From assembly GCA_965262505.1 (NCBI GenBank), contig CBDHFM010000010.1, forward strand, positions 1-64,000: a stretch of 64,000 bases of DNA, written 5' to 3'. The stretch is from JACPPO01 sp965262505 (lineage in GTDB: Bacteria; Acidobacteriota; Vicinamibacteria; Vicinamibacterales; UBA2999). Position numbers and translations under genes: made by a program. Numbering within the stretch: the first letter of the stretch is position 1; the number at the start of each line of letters is the position of its first letter. Below are positions 33,471 to 43,172 of this stretch, in pieces. Under the pieces are notes generated by a model. It was not told the DNA's origin. It searched no databases and saw only the letters and a list, made by a program, of their open reading frames with translations.

Positions 33471-34883
33471 ATGTCGCCCGCGGAGGTTGGCCCGTTCGAG
33501 CCGGCATCGTTTCGCGACCCGGCCGCGCGGGTGCTGCGGCATGACGGCCAGATCCTGCGGTATCTGACCCCGGCGGCGTGGCGCGACTTCGAGCGGCTGT
33601 CGGCCACGCGGTTCTACCGAGAATTTACGGCCGCGGGCCGGCTCGTGGCCACGACAGAAGCCAGTCGTGCACAGATCCCCCCGCTATCCGATCCCTGGGT
33701 GGCGGTGCTGCGGCATCAGACCATCCCCGTCGTGTCCTATCCGTATGAGTGGTGTTTCAGCATGTTGCAGGACGCGGCGCTCCTGCAGATCGACCTCCTC
33801 CTGGCGGCGCTCGACGAGGGCATGACGTTGAAGGATGCGACCCCGTTCAATATTCAGTGGGTCGGCACGCGGCCGGTGTTTATCGACATCGGGTCGTTCA
33901 CGGCGGCGGCGCCGGGGGAGCCGTGGGCCGGGTATCGGCAGTTCTGTGAGATGTTCCTGTATCCGTTGTTCCTGCAGGCCTACAAGGACGTCCCGTTTCA
34001 CCCCTGGCTTCGGGGCAGCCTCGAAGGCGTGGAGGCGGGGCACATCAACCGGCTCATGTCGGCACGCGATCGCCTTCGTCCGGGCGTCTTCCCGCATGTG
34101 TACCTCCTGTCCAAGCTCCAGGCCCGCTATGCGAGCACCCCCCGCAACGTCCGCAAGGATCTGCGCGCGGCGGGGTTCACCGCGGCGCTGGTCACGCACA
34201 ACGTGAGGCGCATGCGGCACCTCGTCGCAGGGCTGACGTGGCGCCGCGCGCGGTCAACTTGGTCGGAGTATGCCGACGGCAACCCATACGATCAGACCGA
34301 TCGCGCGCGCAAGAAGCAGTTTGTCCTTCGGGCCGCCCGATCGGCCCCCCGCACGTGCGTGTGGGACCTCGGGTGTAACACGGGGGAGTACTCGCGCGCC
34401 GTGCGTGCGTGCGCCGATCGCGTCATCGCCGTCGATGCCGACCATCTGGCCATTGACCGCCTGTATCGGGCGTTGAAGGGGGAACACGACTCGACGATCC
34501 TTCCGTTGGTCGGCAACCTCACCGACCCGTCCCCGGGGCTGGGGTGGCGCCACCAAGAGCGTCAAACACTGGAGGCGCGGTCTCGTCCGGATCTGATCTT
34601 GGCGCTGGCGCTCATTCACCATCTGTCGGTCGGACGGAACGTCCCGCTCCCGGAGGTGGTCGCCTGGTTCGCGAGCTTCGAGGCCGACGTTGTCATCGAG
34701 TTTGTCGCGCCCCAGGATGCGATGGTGGCGCAGCTTGTGAGAAACCGCGAGGCCCTGGCCAGCGGCTACACGCAGGACCGGTTTGAAGCCTGCGTGGCCG
34801 AGCATTTTGTCATCGCGGCCACCGAACGTCTGCAGTCTGGCACGCGGACGATGTATTACGTGCGCCCCAAACATGCGAGCTGA
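33471..34883 (+). CDS. Class I SAM-dependent methyltransferase with N-terminal accessory domain
   Basis: 470 aa, ATG at 33471, five bases after the previous stop. The N-terminal about 270 residues contain YPYEWCFSMLQDAALLQIDL and KDATPFNIQWVGTRPVFIDI, reminiscent of a kinase-like (APH-type) HxD-to-N region. The C-terminal Rossmann domain has CVWDLGCNTGEYSRAV (motif I), VIAVDADHLAID and LILALALIHHLSVGRNVPLP. This architecture is found in NoeA-like nodulation methyltransferases and surface-glycan loci. Its 3' end overlaps the next gene by 11 bases. Confidence 0.8.
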   Translation: MSPAEVGPFEPASFRDPAARVLRHDGQILRYLTPAAWRDFERLSATRFYREFTAAGRLVATTEASRAQIPPLSDPWVAVLRHQTIPVVSYPYEWCFSMLQDAALLQIDLLLAALDEGMTLKDATPFNIQWVGTRPVFIDIGSFTAAAPGEPWAGYRQFCEMFLYPLFLQAYKDVPFHPWLRGSLEGVEAGHINRLMSARDRLRPGVFPHVYLLSKLQARYASTPRNVRKDLRAAGFTAALVTHNVRRMRHLVAGLTWRRARSTWSEYADGNPYDQTDRARKKQFVLRAARSAPRTCVWDLGCNTGEYSRAVRACADRVIAVDADHLAIDRLYRALKGEHDSTILPLVGNLTDPSPGLGWRHQERQTLEARSRPDLILALALIHHLSVGRNVPLPEVVAWFASFEADVVIEFVAPQDAMVAQLVRNREALASGYTQDRFEACVAEHFVIAATERLQSGTRTMYYVRPKHAS

Positions 34884-37704
34884 GCGCGTGCGATCGGCCG
34901 GGCGCGAGGGGAGGGTGTCGCGTGTGCGCGTGCGCGCGCTGCTGGGCACCCTCCCCCGGCGCCGGCTCGTCTCCTGGTATCTGTGTGTCGTGGCGACGCT
35001 CACAATCCTCAGCGGGGTTCTGCACGGGGTGATCGCGCCACCCATGGGTCTCGTTCGCACCGTCTACGCCACCAGTGGGTTTTCCGGGACGCCCCTGTCT
35101 CAGGATCGCACCACTGAGATCAGCCTCGCGTTCCTGGATCAAGATCCGACGCTGCCTCAGCGCTTCATCAGTGTGGAGTGGCGCGGGTTCTGGTTCCTGC
35201 CGCAGGCGCAGACCGTTGATGTGTACGCCGGGGCGGACGACCGCGTCGACGTGGTGGTGGATGGCCAGCTCGTCCTCCAGCGCAGCCCTCGCCTGGGCAT
35301 GCACACGATTGGTGAGACGATCACACTGAGCGCAGGCTCGCATCCGGTCACTGTGCGCTATGAGCAAGACGGGGGCGGCCTGCACCTCAACGTACAACGC
35401 GCCTTCGCGGGCGCTCGCCCGGCGCCCTTCACGCCCTCCCGGCTGTTTCCTGATCGTCCGGATCGCGTGGGTGTTCTGCTTGCCGCCGGCACGTACTGGC
35501 TGCTGCGGGTCGTGGGTTTCCTCTGGCTGCTCTCCATCGCAGGGGTCCTGGTGGTGATCGGGGGGTGGACGGGGCATCGTGTCGCGCACTGGCGGCCCTG
35601 GCGTCGTGCCGCGACCCTCGGGCGCACAATCCAGCGTGTGTTCGTGCGGGTGACGAGACTGCCCGTGGCTGAGACGCTCCATGTTTTCGCGCTCACCGCT
35701 CTCGCCGTGGCCCAGCCGCTCTTCGACGTCGTGTCTCGCGAGCCGGCGTTCTTCGTCGCCAGAAACACCACCGCCGCCAATCTTGTCGCGCTGGTGGCCG
35801 TTGTCTGCATCGCGTTGCCGATGGCGCTGGTGGCGATCGAGGTCGCCCTCGCCCGATTCAGTGCGCCCGCTGCCCGCGTTGCGCACGGCGTGGTGATCAC
35901 GGTGCTGGGGGCGGCACTGCTGCTGCCACTTTTGAAGCGGGCCGAGGTGTTGGGCGCGGCTCCGTCGATCACCGTGACGTTGACGGTCGCCGGAATCGCC
36001 GCGCTGGCGTATCGACGATTCGACGTGGTTCGAACCTTCCTGACGCTCCTGAGCCCGGCCGTCGTCGTCGTTCCTGCCGTGTTCCTGATGCATGCCGACG
36101 TGCGGGGCGCGGTGGTCCGTACGGATGATCTGTTCTCCTCGGTGCACCCCGCGGACGCGCCGCCGATCGTCATTGTTGTCTTCGACGAATTTCCGATCAG
36201 CTCCTTGTTGGACGGCCATCGGGAAATCGATCGGGTGCGCTACCCGAACTTCGCGCGTCTGGCGACGACCGCCACGTGGTATCGCAACGCCAGCACCGTG
36301 TCCTCTCAGACCATGTGGGCGGTTCCCGCTATCGTTACCGGCCAGTATCCGGTTCAGCAGAATTCCGTGCCGACGCGGCGCTACTACCCGAACAACCTGT
36401 TCACCATGCTCAGCGAGAGCTATCGGATGACCATCTTCGGCCGATTCCTCCAGCTCTGCCCCACGGACAGCTGCGCCTACGATCTCGAGGTGCGGGATAG
36501 CCTGCGCGCCCTGGTGGCGGACCTCGGCATTGTCTACTTGCACGTCATCTCGCCCGACTCGATTGCGGCCCAGTTGCCTCCAATTCTCGGGGACTGGAGG
36601 GACTTCGCGCGGCGGCGGCAGTTCCGAAATGAGGGCGGGGAGCGACGCTGGAACGACCGGGCGTCCGAATTGGATCGGTTTCTCGAGACGATTACCCCTG
36701 ATCGTGAGGGCCGGCTGTATTTTCTCCACACGCTGCTGCCCCACATGCCGTTTGAGTATGTCCCCTCTGGCCACCGGTACCGAGCTCCAGACTACCAAGC
36801 GCACGAAGAGGACGGAGAGCGGCTGTTTCTTAAGAGCGATCCGTGGCTCCCACGTGTTCTGCAGCAGCGCCACCTGCTCCAGGTCGGCTTCGTGGATCGG
36901 TTCATCGGAGACCTTGTGGACCGTCTCATGGCGCACGGTCTCTACGACGAAACGCTCATCATCATCACCGCCGATCACGGCACCAGCTTTCACCACGGGC
37001 GGCCTCGTCGCAGCTTCACGGAGGGCACGCGCGCGGACGTGATGATGGTCCCGCTCATCGTCAAGTTCCCTGGGCAAGCGGCCGGCCTTGTCAGTGACCA
37101 GAACGTCGAAACCGTCGACATCGTGCCGACGATCGCGAGTGTCTTATCCACGACGGTCCCGTACGATGTCGACGGCCGCTCACTCGTGGACGTGACCCAG
37201 CCGGAGAGAACGCACAAAACATTCATTCAACGCAGCGCCACGCGGGTGAGGCTGGAGAAGCACGGCCCGTCCCTGGAGGATCGGGATGTCGGCCTCGAGC
37301 AGAAGCTGCTGGACTTTGAGGCAGGCGTGTACGCGCTTGGGCCGCACGCGTCCCTCGTCGGCCTCGAGCTTTCGACACTTGCGGCGCCGGTAAGGACCGA
37401 CCTCTCCATTCGGCTCGACGACCCGTCCCAATTTCTCATTGTCGATCTCGAGAGCCACACACTGCCGTTGTTTGTCAGGGGAGCCCTCCCGCACGGGATC
37501 GAGGAACGTGTCAGCGTGGCGATCGCGGTGAATGGTGTTGTCGTCGCGACGACACAGTCCTACCTGGAGCACGACGAGTGGGTGGTGGCCAGCATGATCC
37601 CGGAAGGGGCGCTCACGCCGGGCGCGAACGACGTGCAGGTTCTCATCCTCGACGGCGGGGCGGAGGAGCCCGTGATGCGGTCTGCAGTGCCGGGCCCGCC
37701 CTGA
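34873..37704 (+). CDS. Membrane-anchored sulfatase-fold enzyme with PA14-like N-terminal domain
   Basis: 943 aa. One helix near residue 30 is followed by an extracytoplasmic PA14-like beta domain (about 60-200: WRGFWFLPQAQTVDVYAGAD, GSHPVTVRYEQDGGG), five to six helices (about 215-410), then an alkaline-phosphatase/sulfatase domain. That domain has VIVVFDEFPISSLL (first metal Asp), SSQTMWAVPAIVTGQYP (nucleophile region, Thr or Ser rather than a formylglycine C-x-P-x-R), FLHTLLPHMPFEYV and LIIITADHGTSFHHG (metal Asp-His). This matches phosphoethanolamine/phosphoglycerol-transferase-like enzymes more than true sulfatases. It probably modifies a surface glycan with the adjacent methyltransferase. 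Confidence 0.8.
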   Translation: MRAERVRSAGREGRVSRVRVRALLGTLPRRRLVSWYLCVVATLTILSGVLHGVIAPPMGLVRTVYATSGFSGTPLSQDRTTEISLAFLDQDPTLPQRFISVEWRGFWFLPQAQTVDVYAGADDRVDVVVDGQLVLQRSPRLGMHTIGETITLSAGSHPVTVRYEQDGGGLHLNVQRAFAGARPAPFTPSRLFPDRPDRVGVLLAAGTYWLLRVVGFLWLLSIAGVLVVIGGWTGHRVAHWRPWRRAATLGRTIQRVFVRVTRLPVAETLHVFALTALAVAQPLFDVVSREPAFFVARNTTAANLVALVAVVCIALPMALVAIEVALARFSAPAARVAHGVVITVLGAALLLPLLKRAEVLGAAPSITVTLTVAGIAALAYRRFDVVRTFLTLLSPAVVVVPAVFLMHADVRGAVVRTDDLFSSVHPADAPPIVIVVFDEFPISSLLDGHREIDRVRYPNFARLATTATWYRNASTVSSQTMWAVPAIVTGQYPVQQNSVPTRRYYPNNLFTMLSESYRMTIFGRFLQLCPTDSCAYDLEVRDSLRALVADLGIVYLHVISPDSIAAQLPPILGDWRDFARRRQFRNEGGERRWNDRASELDRFLETITPDREGRLYFLHTLLPHMPFEYVPSGHRYRAPDYQAHEEDGERLFLKSDPWLPRVLQQRHLLQVGFVDRFIGDLVDRLMAHGLYDETLIIITADHGTSFHHGRPRRSFTEGTRADVMMVPLIVKFPGQAAGLVSDQNVETVDIVPTIASVLSTTVPYDVDGRSLVDVTQPERTHKTFIQRSATRVRLEKHGPSLEDRDVGLEQKLLDFEAGVYALGPHASLVGLELSTLAAPVRTDLSIRLDDPSQFLIVDLESHTLPLFVRGALPHGIEERVSVAIAVNGVVVATTQSYLEHDEWVVASMIPEGALTPGANDVQVLILDGGAEEPVMRSAVPGPP

Positions 37705-37966
37705 TCGCCGCGGGCCCGTGTAGACGTTCTCCGTCCCCACCTCGACCACGGATCTTCCGGCCACGATCGATGACGGCATCGGGTGCCCTGATCCTGGCGC
37801 GTGTGGGCCGTCCGCCTTTCGGATGGCGCAGGAGGTCGGTCGCTGGCGGGAGGACGTGCATCAGTCGTGGAGGACCGCCGACTGGACTCGCGTGCGGGGG
37901 GCCCTCGTACGCCCGAGTGCCGCGGGCTCTCGCGAACAGGACCCGCCTCTCGAGGACGAGAGCCTT

Positions 37967-38620
37967 TTACAACCCGCGCGCGCGCCCCTGGACCGGCCGC
38001 ACGACCGGGTTGATCAACACGCGGACGGCGAGCAGGTCGGAGTGATAGGTCGCCGGGACGCCCCCTTCCATGAGGTTCCATCCCCGCTCCGCACCTGGGT
38101 GGTCCTGGCTGGGTTCGGCCACGAAGACGAGCCGGTAGCCGCCGGTCCCGCCCGTCCAGGCGGACGCGTAGGACTCACTCGTCTCGAGCTGTCCATTGCG
38201 GTTCCTATCGTCGAACAGCACGATGTCACCGACCCAGCCGTCAATCGCAGCAGACCCGGCCGGCAGGACGATGCGCACCGCGGGACTCTCGACCGGGCGG
38301 GCACTCTTCGTGAGGGCGTCTTTGAACGGCCCAACGATCCCCTCCGCCGAGACCGCAGCCAGGGTGACCGGCGGCCGAGGGGGGAGGAAATAGACGACAC
38401 CAAGAGTATCGCCTGGGATGAGCATCGGCCGCGGACCCTCTGGCGGGATCGCCTCGCTGTACAGCGCCACTGACAGGCGCGCGGATCCGACCTGTGCCAC
38501 TCCGGCGATTTCGCCGGCATTCGCATGACTCATCCCAGGCGCGTTCGGGACGGCATCCCAGCAGGGCCCCATCAGTCCGACGACGGCGAGCACGTACGGA
38601 GCGGGGGGAGCTCGCCTCAC
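37967..38620 (-). CDS. Hypothetical exported protein coupled to the HEXXH protein
   Basis: 217 aa from GTG at 38620, whose GTGA overlaps the upstream gene's stop. The N-terminus (PYVLAVVGLMGPCW) is hydrophobic, with a Cys in a poor lipobox context. Mid-protein DIVLFDDRNRNGQLETSESY resembles a calcium-binding DxDxNG loop (dockerin or thrombospondin-3 style: D-D-R-N-R-N-G). No known family is assigned. Translational coupling suggests it works with, or chaperones, the HEXXH protein. Confidence 0.55.
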   Translation of the reverse strand: MRRAPPAPYVLAVVGLMGPCWDAVPNAPGMSHANAGEIAGVAQVGSARLSVALYSEAIPPEGPRPMLIPGDTLGVVYFLPPRPPVTLAAVSAEGIVGPFKDALTKSARPVESPAVRIVLPAGSAAIDGWVGDIVLFDDRNRNGQLETSESYASAWTGGTGGYRLVFVAEPSQDHPGAERGWNLMEGGVPATYHSDLLAVRVLINPVVRPVQGRARGL

Positions 38621-40503
38621 GTCACAATCACACCGGTCAGACTCGTCACCGGGTACTGTGGGCCGGATCCTGGATAGAAGAGGAAGACACGGATCACCCA
38701 ATTTCCACGTTTGGGAAATCGAAGAGTGGCGGAAAACCTGCCGTTCTTAATGGCAACTTGGGCTCTCCTCGACGTGCCGTCGGCCTGCGCAATGTAGATT
38801 AAGGCCACGTGGTAGGCTCGATCTGTCACCGTGACCCTCCCCCTCAATCGGTATGACTGGTTCACCCTGAACCGGCTTGGTACTGGGCGGTCGAATACAA
38901 CGCCGCGCCAGTCCCTCGGAGAGAAGTTCCGGAACGTGGTCTGGACCCGCTGTGTCACTTTCGGGCGGCCTATGACATCGATGTCTGTCCGGAGACGCAT
39001 CCGGTTGCCGGTGGAACGACGAAACGCAGGATACCCCTGAAAGCTCGTCGTGTTCGCATGCTCTCCGGTCCGCTTGGCAAAGAAGTTCCAGTAGTTCATT
39101 TCCTGCGGGGTCGCCAACCGTCCCACCGAGATCAGAATAGTGGCGCGCCGCCACACGCGTTGAACCGGCCCCGTGCGCGGCCCGTACCGCCCGAGGATGT
39201 CACTCATGGTCACGATGCGGGTGCCACCGCTGAGCCGCGTGTTGACCGGCGGCGCGGTTGACGTGCTTGCATCAAACTGATCCTGATTGTCGAACACGAC
39301 GATGTTTGGCACGGCCCGCGCCGCCACCTTGCCCATCGCATACAGGTGCAGCGGATGCTGCCTGATCGGAGATGGCGTCCGCTGGATCCGGTAGACATCA
39401 CCGCCGACCCGTCGTACACGGCGTGTCCCTTCAAGCACCGCCCCGATGTAGTTTTCCCGCGGGAACATCAGTGGCATATGGCCAAATGGCTGATGCCCGG
39501 CCTCCTCGACACCCGCGAGTTCAGTCAGGTCGAAGTAATCTCCCCACTGGTGCATCGCCTCGTGAGTCGAGGTCCTGTTCGTTGCGATATGACCTGCGCG
39601 ATACACCTCGAGCGCCTTGAGCCTTCCACGGCTCCCAAACCTTGGGGCGTCGTTGAAGAGGGGGAGGCCAATGCCGCCGACCGGGTTGCGAACGATCCGG
39701 TGAAAGGCCCCGTAGTCGGCCAGCACATCCCGCTGCATGACGAACGAGAGCCCGTCATACACATCCGGGAAGTGCTGATAGAAGAGCTGTGCCGCGGCGA
39801 CGAAGGCGAAGGCGGAGTCGTCTGATGCGGACACTCGGGCATTCGAGAAGTTGTTGACGACCAGATTGACCACGTGGCTGCTGTATTGCACGCGGGGATG
39901 AATCTTTCGAACGATGGCCGTGGGAAGATTCTTGGATGCGAGGCGCAACCGAATGGGCACCTCCGCATCCCGCGCCTTGAGCGTGCCCCAAAATACCTGA
40001 GGACGGTCCCAGCCAAATGACTGGCTCCTGATGACCTCCCTGAAGATCGAGGCGGGCCATGACTTCGTGAACCGGCTGATCGTTTGCCCCCCGATCCGCT
40101 GCCGTCTGGTCCGTCGCCACGTTTCGACGTGGACGCCCTTGGGCCGGCGGTGATCGACCCGGTGGAACTTCACGGTGGCGAAGTCGCCAACGATGCCGAG
40201 ATCGCGAATGGTCACCCGGCCGGTGTAGCTCGTGGTCAGAATCGGGGGCTGCTGAAGAAAATCGAGTCCCGCCCCACGCGGGAGCGGCGTGGCGGCCCGA
40301 AGGCTATCGCGGAGTTCGATCAGGCGCGGGGTCCCACACAGCGGGACCGGGGTCTCCAACTCCGGCAGGATGGCCAGACGCGAATTCGGGACGTGCGCGG
40401 CGGGAGTCGGCGAGAGTGCCGAGGCGAGGAGCACCAGCAGGCACACCGCGAGGAAGAGGACGGCTCGTGGGTTCGGGATGCGAGTCAGAAAGACTGAACG
40501 CAT
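38617..40503 (-). CDS. Secreted protein with an HEXXH zinc-metallopeptidase motif
   Basis: 628 aa. Signal peptide about 1-37 (FLAVCLLVLLASALSPTPAA). HEAMHQWGDYFDLTELAGVE around residue 317 is a plausible zincin motif with a downstream Glu about 14-18 residues on as third ligand (GVEEAGHQPFGH). The C-terminal about 110 residues (FRVNQSYRLRGRVTVTDRAY to IRVFLFYPGSG) look like an immunoglobulin-like domain. Overall family not recognised, and proteolysis is inferred only from the motif. It is coupled through GTGA to the 37967-38620 gene. Confidence 0.6.
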   Translation of the reverse strand: MRSVFLTRIPNPRAVLFLAVCLLVLLASALSPTPAAHVPNSRLAILPELETPVPLCGTPRLIELRDSLRAATPLPRGAGLDFLQQPPILTTSYTGRVTIRDLGIVGDFATVKFHRVDHRRPKGVHVETWRRTRRQRIGGQTISRFTKSWPASIFREVIRSQSFGWDRPQVFWGTLKARDAEVPIRLRLASKNLPTAIVRKIHPRVQYSSHVVNLVVNNFSNARVSASDDSAFAFVAAAQLFYQHFPDVYDGLSFVMQRDVLADYGAFHRIVRNPVGGIGLPLFNDAPRFGSRGRLKALEVYRAGHIATNRTSTHEAMHQWGDYFDLTELAGVEEAGHQPFGHMPLMFPRENYIGAVLEGTRRVRRVGGDVYRIQRTPSPIRQHPLHLYAMGKVAARAVPNIVVFDNQDQFDASTSTAPPVNTRLSGGTRIVTMSDILGRYGPRTGPVQRVWRRATILISVGRLATPQEMNYWNFFAKRTGEHANTTSFQGYPAFRRSTGNRMRLRTDIDVIGRPKVTQRVQTTFRNFSPRDWRGVVFDRPVPSRFRVNQSYRLRGRVTVTDRAYHVALIYIAQADGTSRRAQVAIKNGRFSATLRFPKRGNWVIRVFLFYPGSGPQYPVTSLTGVIVT

Positions 40504-40558
40504 GAATCTCCTTCGGTGGCGACGGCGGCTGGCCAGGGGAGGATCTTAGGTGTCCGTT

Positions 40559-41390
40559 GGATGTGTTGCAACGTTGGGGGGAGCCTGCTGGTCGTCTGGA
40601 GACCTGGTGACGCCGGCCGCTCGCCCGGCGATTGTCACAGGGCGGCAGACCGAGCCCGCGCTGATTCTGTGCGCTGTGCGCGGGTCCCTTCGGTCCGCGC
40701 TCTCGGTCCGCGATGTCGAAGAGCTGCGCCGCGCGCGCGGCCTGGACGCCGGACCACACGACCATCGGGCGCTGGGTCCAGCGCGACGGGCTCGAACGAG
40801 AGGAGCGGCGGCGCCGTCATCTCCAGCCCCCCACGAAGTCCTGGCGTGTCGATGAGACCGACGGTCGTGTCAAGGGCCGGTGGTGCGACCTCTCCCGCGC
40901 CCTCGATTCCCCCGGCGCCACGATCGACGCCGTGCTCTCGGGCGTGCGCGATGCCGCGGCGGCCCCACGCCTGTGCCGGAAGGCGCTGACGGTTCCGTCG
41001 CAGCCGCAGCCCCGCGTCATCACCACCGACCACGCACGCCTCTGCGGGGCGGCGATTTCAGGAGTGAACACGGAAGGCCTCCTGCGGCCCAGGTGCCGCC
41101 CCCGGCCGATCCCATACGTGAACCACATCCTGGAGCCGGATCATCGAGCGCTCAAACGACGCGTGACGGTCACGCGGGGCTTTCGTGAATTCTCCGCGGC
41201 GCGGCGCACGATCCAGGGAGACGAGGCCAGGTACCTGATCCGGCAGGGGCAGGCGCGGCGCGTGACCGGGGCGGCTGGTCGGCAACAAATTCAGGTCATC
41301 CACACGCGGGTCGACGTGGCGGCATGAGACAGAGCCCGGTCGCCTCGACCCAGCGTTCTCTGGCCGCTTTTTGAAAGTTGCAACACATCC
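40559..41390 (+). mobile_element. IS6-family insertion sequence
   Basis: 832 bp with perfect 14-bp terminal inverted repeats: GGATGTGTTGCAAC (40559-40572) and GTTGCAACACATCC (41377-41390). Size and single DDE transposase fit IS6. The adjacent 8-mers differ, so there is no target duplication, as after cointegrate formation or deletion. IS6 elements typically fuse replicons and delete neighbours. Confidence 0.8.
40652..41327 (+). pseudogene. IS6-family transposase, frameshifted
   Basis: EPALILCAVRGSLRSALSVR, DVEELRRARGLDA in one frame continues as DHTTIGRWVQRDGLEREERR in another. Dropping one G near 40751 joins them. The DDE residues are visible: WRVDET, VITTDHA, and LEPDHRALKRRV. The end RTIQGDEARYLIRQGQARRV is standard. 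A single base separates it from an intact gene. Confidence 0.8.
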
Positions 41391-41686
41391 CTCGACACCA
41401 CTCAGGCCCCGACGCGGGCGGCGCTTCTGCAGGGGCCCGCCTCCACGCCCGCCGGGGTCCTCGACGCGTCCCCCGCCCACGCCCCTGCCCCCCGCGGAAC
41501 AGCCACTGAACAGCCGCGGATCAGTCGCGGATCAGCGCGTTCGATCGTGCCTCATAAGTCCCGTTAACCTGGAAGATTCGCTCGCCGTGATCGCCCCGTC
41601 GGAACTTGGCCGTCGTCTCGCGTCCCGGCTGCCGGTCGCCCCGCCCCTTAAAATCTCGAACGGTACTTCAATTACTCGTATGAGTA

Positions 41687-42118
41687 TTAGTCCAAATGAG
41701 TAAACAAGTGACTGATTCGCGCCAGGGCGTCGCGGGCGGTCACGACAGGAATGCCTTCGACCTTTCCAAGGGCGAGCATGTGTCTCTTGTCGCCGGAGAC
41801 GATCAGGTTGGCCTTTCCGGCGACCGCGGCGGCCAAAATCGGGTTGTCTTTTGAGTCGGGGGACAGATTCACCCCCGGCGGCTCGTCAAGGACAAGAGCC
41901 AGCGCCCCGATGTTTTGAACGATGATCGCGGCTTCGTCAGCGTCCAGAAACTTTTGCAGACGGGGTCGGGCGAGCACATCGGTGATCTCGGCTATTTGTG
42001 CCGTGGACGTCACGAGTTCGATGTCGCCCCGCAGCCACGCCTGATACAGCCTGTCCGGCGGGGTGCCCGTGGTGATGAGGGCGCCGACCAGGATGTTGGT
42101 ATCAAGAACGAGCCGCAC
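41687..42118 (-). CDS. PIN-domain toxin (COG1569-type) of a toxin-antitoxin pair
   Basis: 143 aa. MRLVLDTNILVGALITTGTP carries the first PIN Asp. Further acidic residues lie in QIAEITDVLARPRLQKFLDA (Glu) and LSPDSKDNPILAAAVAGKAN, LIVSGDKRHML (late Asp residues). This is the putative toxin-antitoxin PIN family typical of plasmids and cyanobacterial or proteobacterial accessory regions. The start overlaps the upstream antitoxin by 17 bases. Expected to be an RNase. Confidence 0.85.
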   Translation of the reverse strand: MRLVLDTNILVGALITTGTPPDRLYQAWLRGDIELVTSTAQIAEITDVLARPRLQKFLDADEAAIIVQNIGALALVLDEPPGVNLSPDSKDNPILAAAVAGKANLIVSGDKRHMLALGKVEGIPVVTARDALARISHLFTHLD

Positions 42119-42338
42119 GTGCGGCGTCCACCTCGTCGTCGATCAGGTCGAGGATGTCCTGTTGGTCATCCCGCGCATTGCGATCCTTGATCTGGCACAC
42201 GGTCAGATCCAGCACGCGGCGCCGCACGGCCTCATCAACGAACCTAGAGAGGTCTCCCTTCTTGCCCCCCTTGCGCGCAAGAAAGGTGCGAACCGCCAGG
42301 TTCGTCTCTTCAGGGATGGACAGGCTCCATCGGGTCAT
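42102..42338 (-). CDS. Ribbon-helix-helix-like antitoxin of the PIN pair
   Basis: 78 aa from ATG at 42338, with GAGGAT upstream. MTRWSLSIPEETNLAVRTFL, ARKGGKKGDLSRFVDEAVRR is the beta-strand plus two-helix RHH pattern. The tail (QQDILDLIDDEVDAARA) is acidic and likely wraps the toxin. It precedes the toxin and overlaps it, so the two are translated together. Confidence 0.75.
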   Translation of the reverse strand: MTRWSLSIPEETNLAVRTFLARKGGKKGDLSRFVDEAVRRRVLDLTVCQIKDRNARDDQQDILDLIDDEVDAARAARS

Positions 42339-42512
42339 AGGTCGATCCTCCCACACATAGACACATGAGTGTTTATACATCCATCTTACCTGGGAGCGCT
42401 CAACCCGGCGACCCAGGCACGACAGGCGGCCACGTCGTCGATGATGGGTCGGCCTTGGTGTATGCCTTATTTACACATTTGAGTATTTAAGCACTTCCTC
42501 ATATGATGCACC
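42339..42512. promoter_or_regulatory. Divergent promoter region between the antitoxin gene and parA
   Basis: AT-rich spacer holding ACACatgaGTGT (42361-42372), a small inverted repeat next to the antitoxin start. TTTGAGTATTTAAGC and TATGATGC before parA can serve as promoter elements. Both neighbouring RHH proteins could bind here. Confidence 0.4.
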
Positions 42513-43172
42513 GTGATGATTGTCCTCTCGTGGCTCAACCAGAAAGGCGGCGTCGGCAAGACCACGCTATCGATCCACGTGGCCACCGCACTGTCCCGCG
42601 CCGGGACCGTGCTGCTCGTTGACGCCGATCCACAGGGGTCCGCGCTCGACTGGCAGGAGCAGCGCGCTGCGGACGGCGCCTTCCCCGTGATCGGCTTAGC
42701 CAAGACGCGCCTGCACCGAGAGATTCCCGTTATCGGGCGTCACTACGACTGGGTGGTGATTGATGGCCCGCCCCGCGCCAACGACCTGGCCAAATCAGCG
42801 ATTGCCGCCAGCGATATCGTCCTGATCCCGGTCCAACCGTCGCCGTTTGACGTGTGGGCGGCGCAGGACATTCTCACGCTGGTCGAGGAATGCGCGGTCC
42901 TCAAGCCGGTGGATGCGCGCTTCGTCGTCAATCGCCTATTTCTCGGCACCCGGCTCGGGGCCGAGGTGCGCGACGCGCTCGCGGCATTTCCGCAGCCTGT
43001 GCTCACCACGGCCATTCACAACCGCACGGAATATGCCGCGGCGCTACGCGTCGGCCAGACGGCGCTCGACACGAAACCGTCCGGGCCAGCTGCCCGTGAC
43101 ATTGTGACGCTCACGGACGAGATCCGAGCGATTGCCTTACAGGAGGAGGAGCGGCATGCCCAACACCGCTAA
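42513..43172 (+). CDS. parA: ParA-family plasmid partition ATPase
   Basis: 219 aa. LNQKGGVGKTTLSIHVATAL is the deviant Walker A with both lysines, VLLVDADPQGSALDWQEQR is motif A' and VVIDGPPRAN is Walker B. This is a short, HTH-less ParA (type Ib, like ParF). It drives segregation of plasmid copies on the nucleoid with the adjacent DNA-binding partner. The start is GTG 42513 or ATG 42516. The stop overlaps the next gene. Confidence 0.92.
   Translation: MMIVLSWLNQKGGVGKTTLSIHVATALSRAGTVLLVDADPQGSALDWQEQRAADGAFPVIGLAKTRLHREIPVIGRHYDWVVIDGPPRANDLAKSAIAASDIVLIPVQPSPFDVWAAQDILTLVEECAVLKPVDARFVVNRLFLGTRLGAEVRDALAAFPQPVLTTAIHNRTEYAAALRVGQTALDTKPSGPAARDIVTLTDEIRAIALQEEERHAQHR

Noticed and set aside
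34810..37077. 755-codon minus frame opposite the sulfatase-fold gene
   Set aside because: Antisense shadow with His/Arg/Gln-rich composition.
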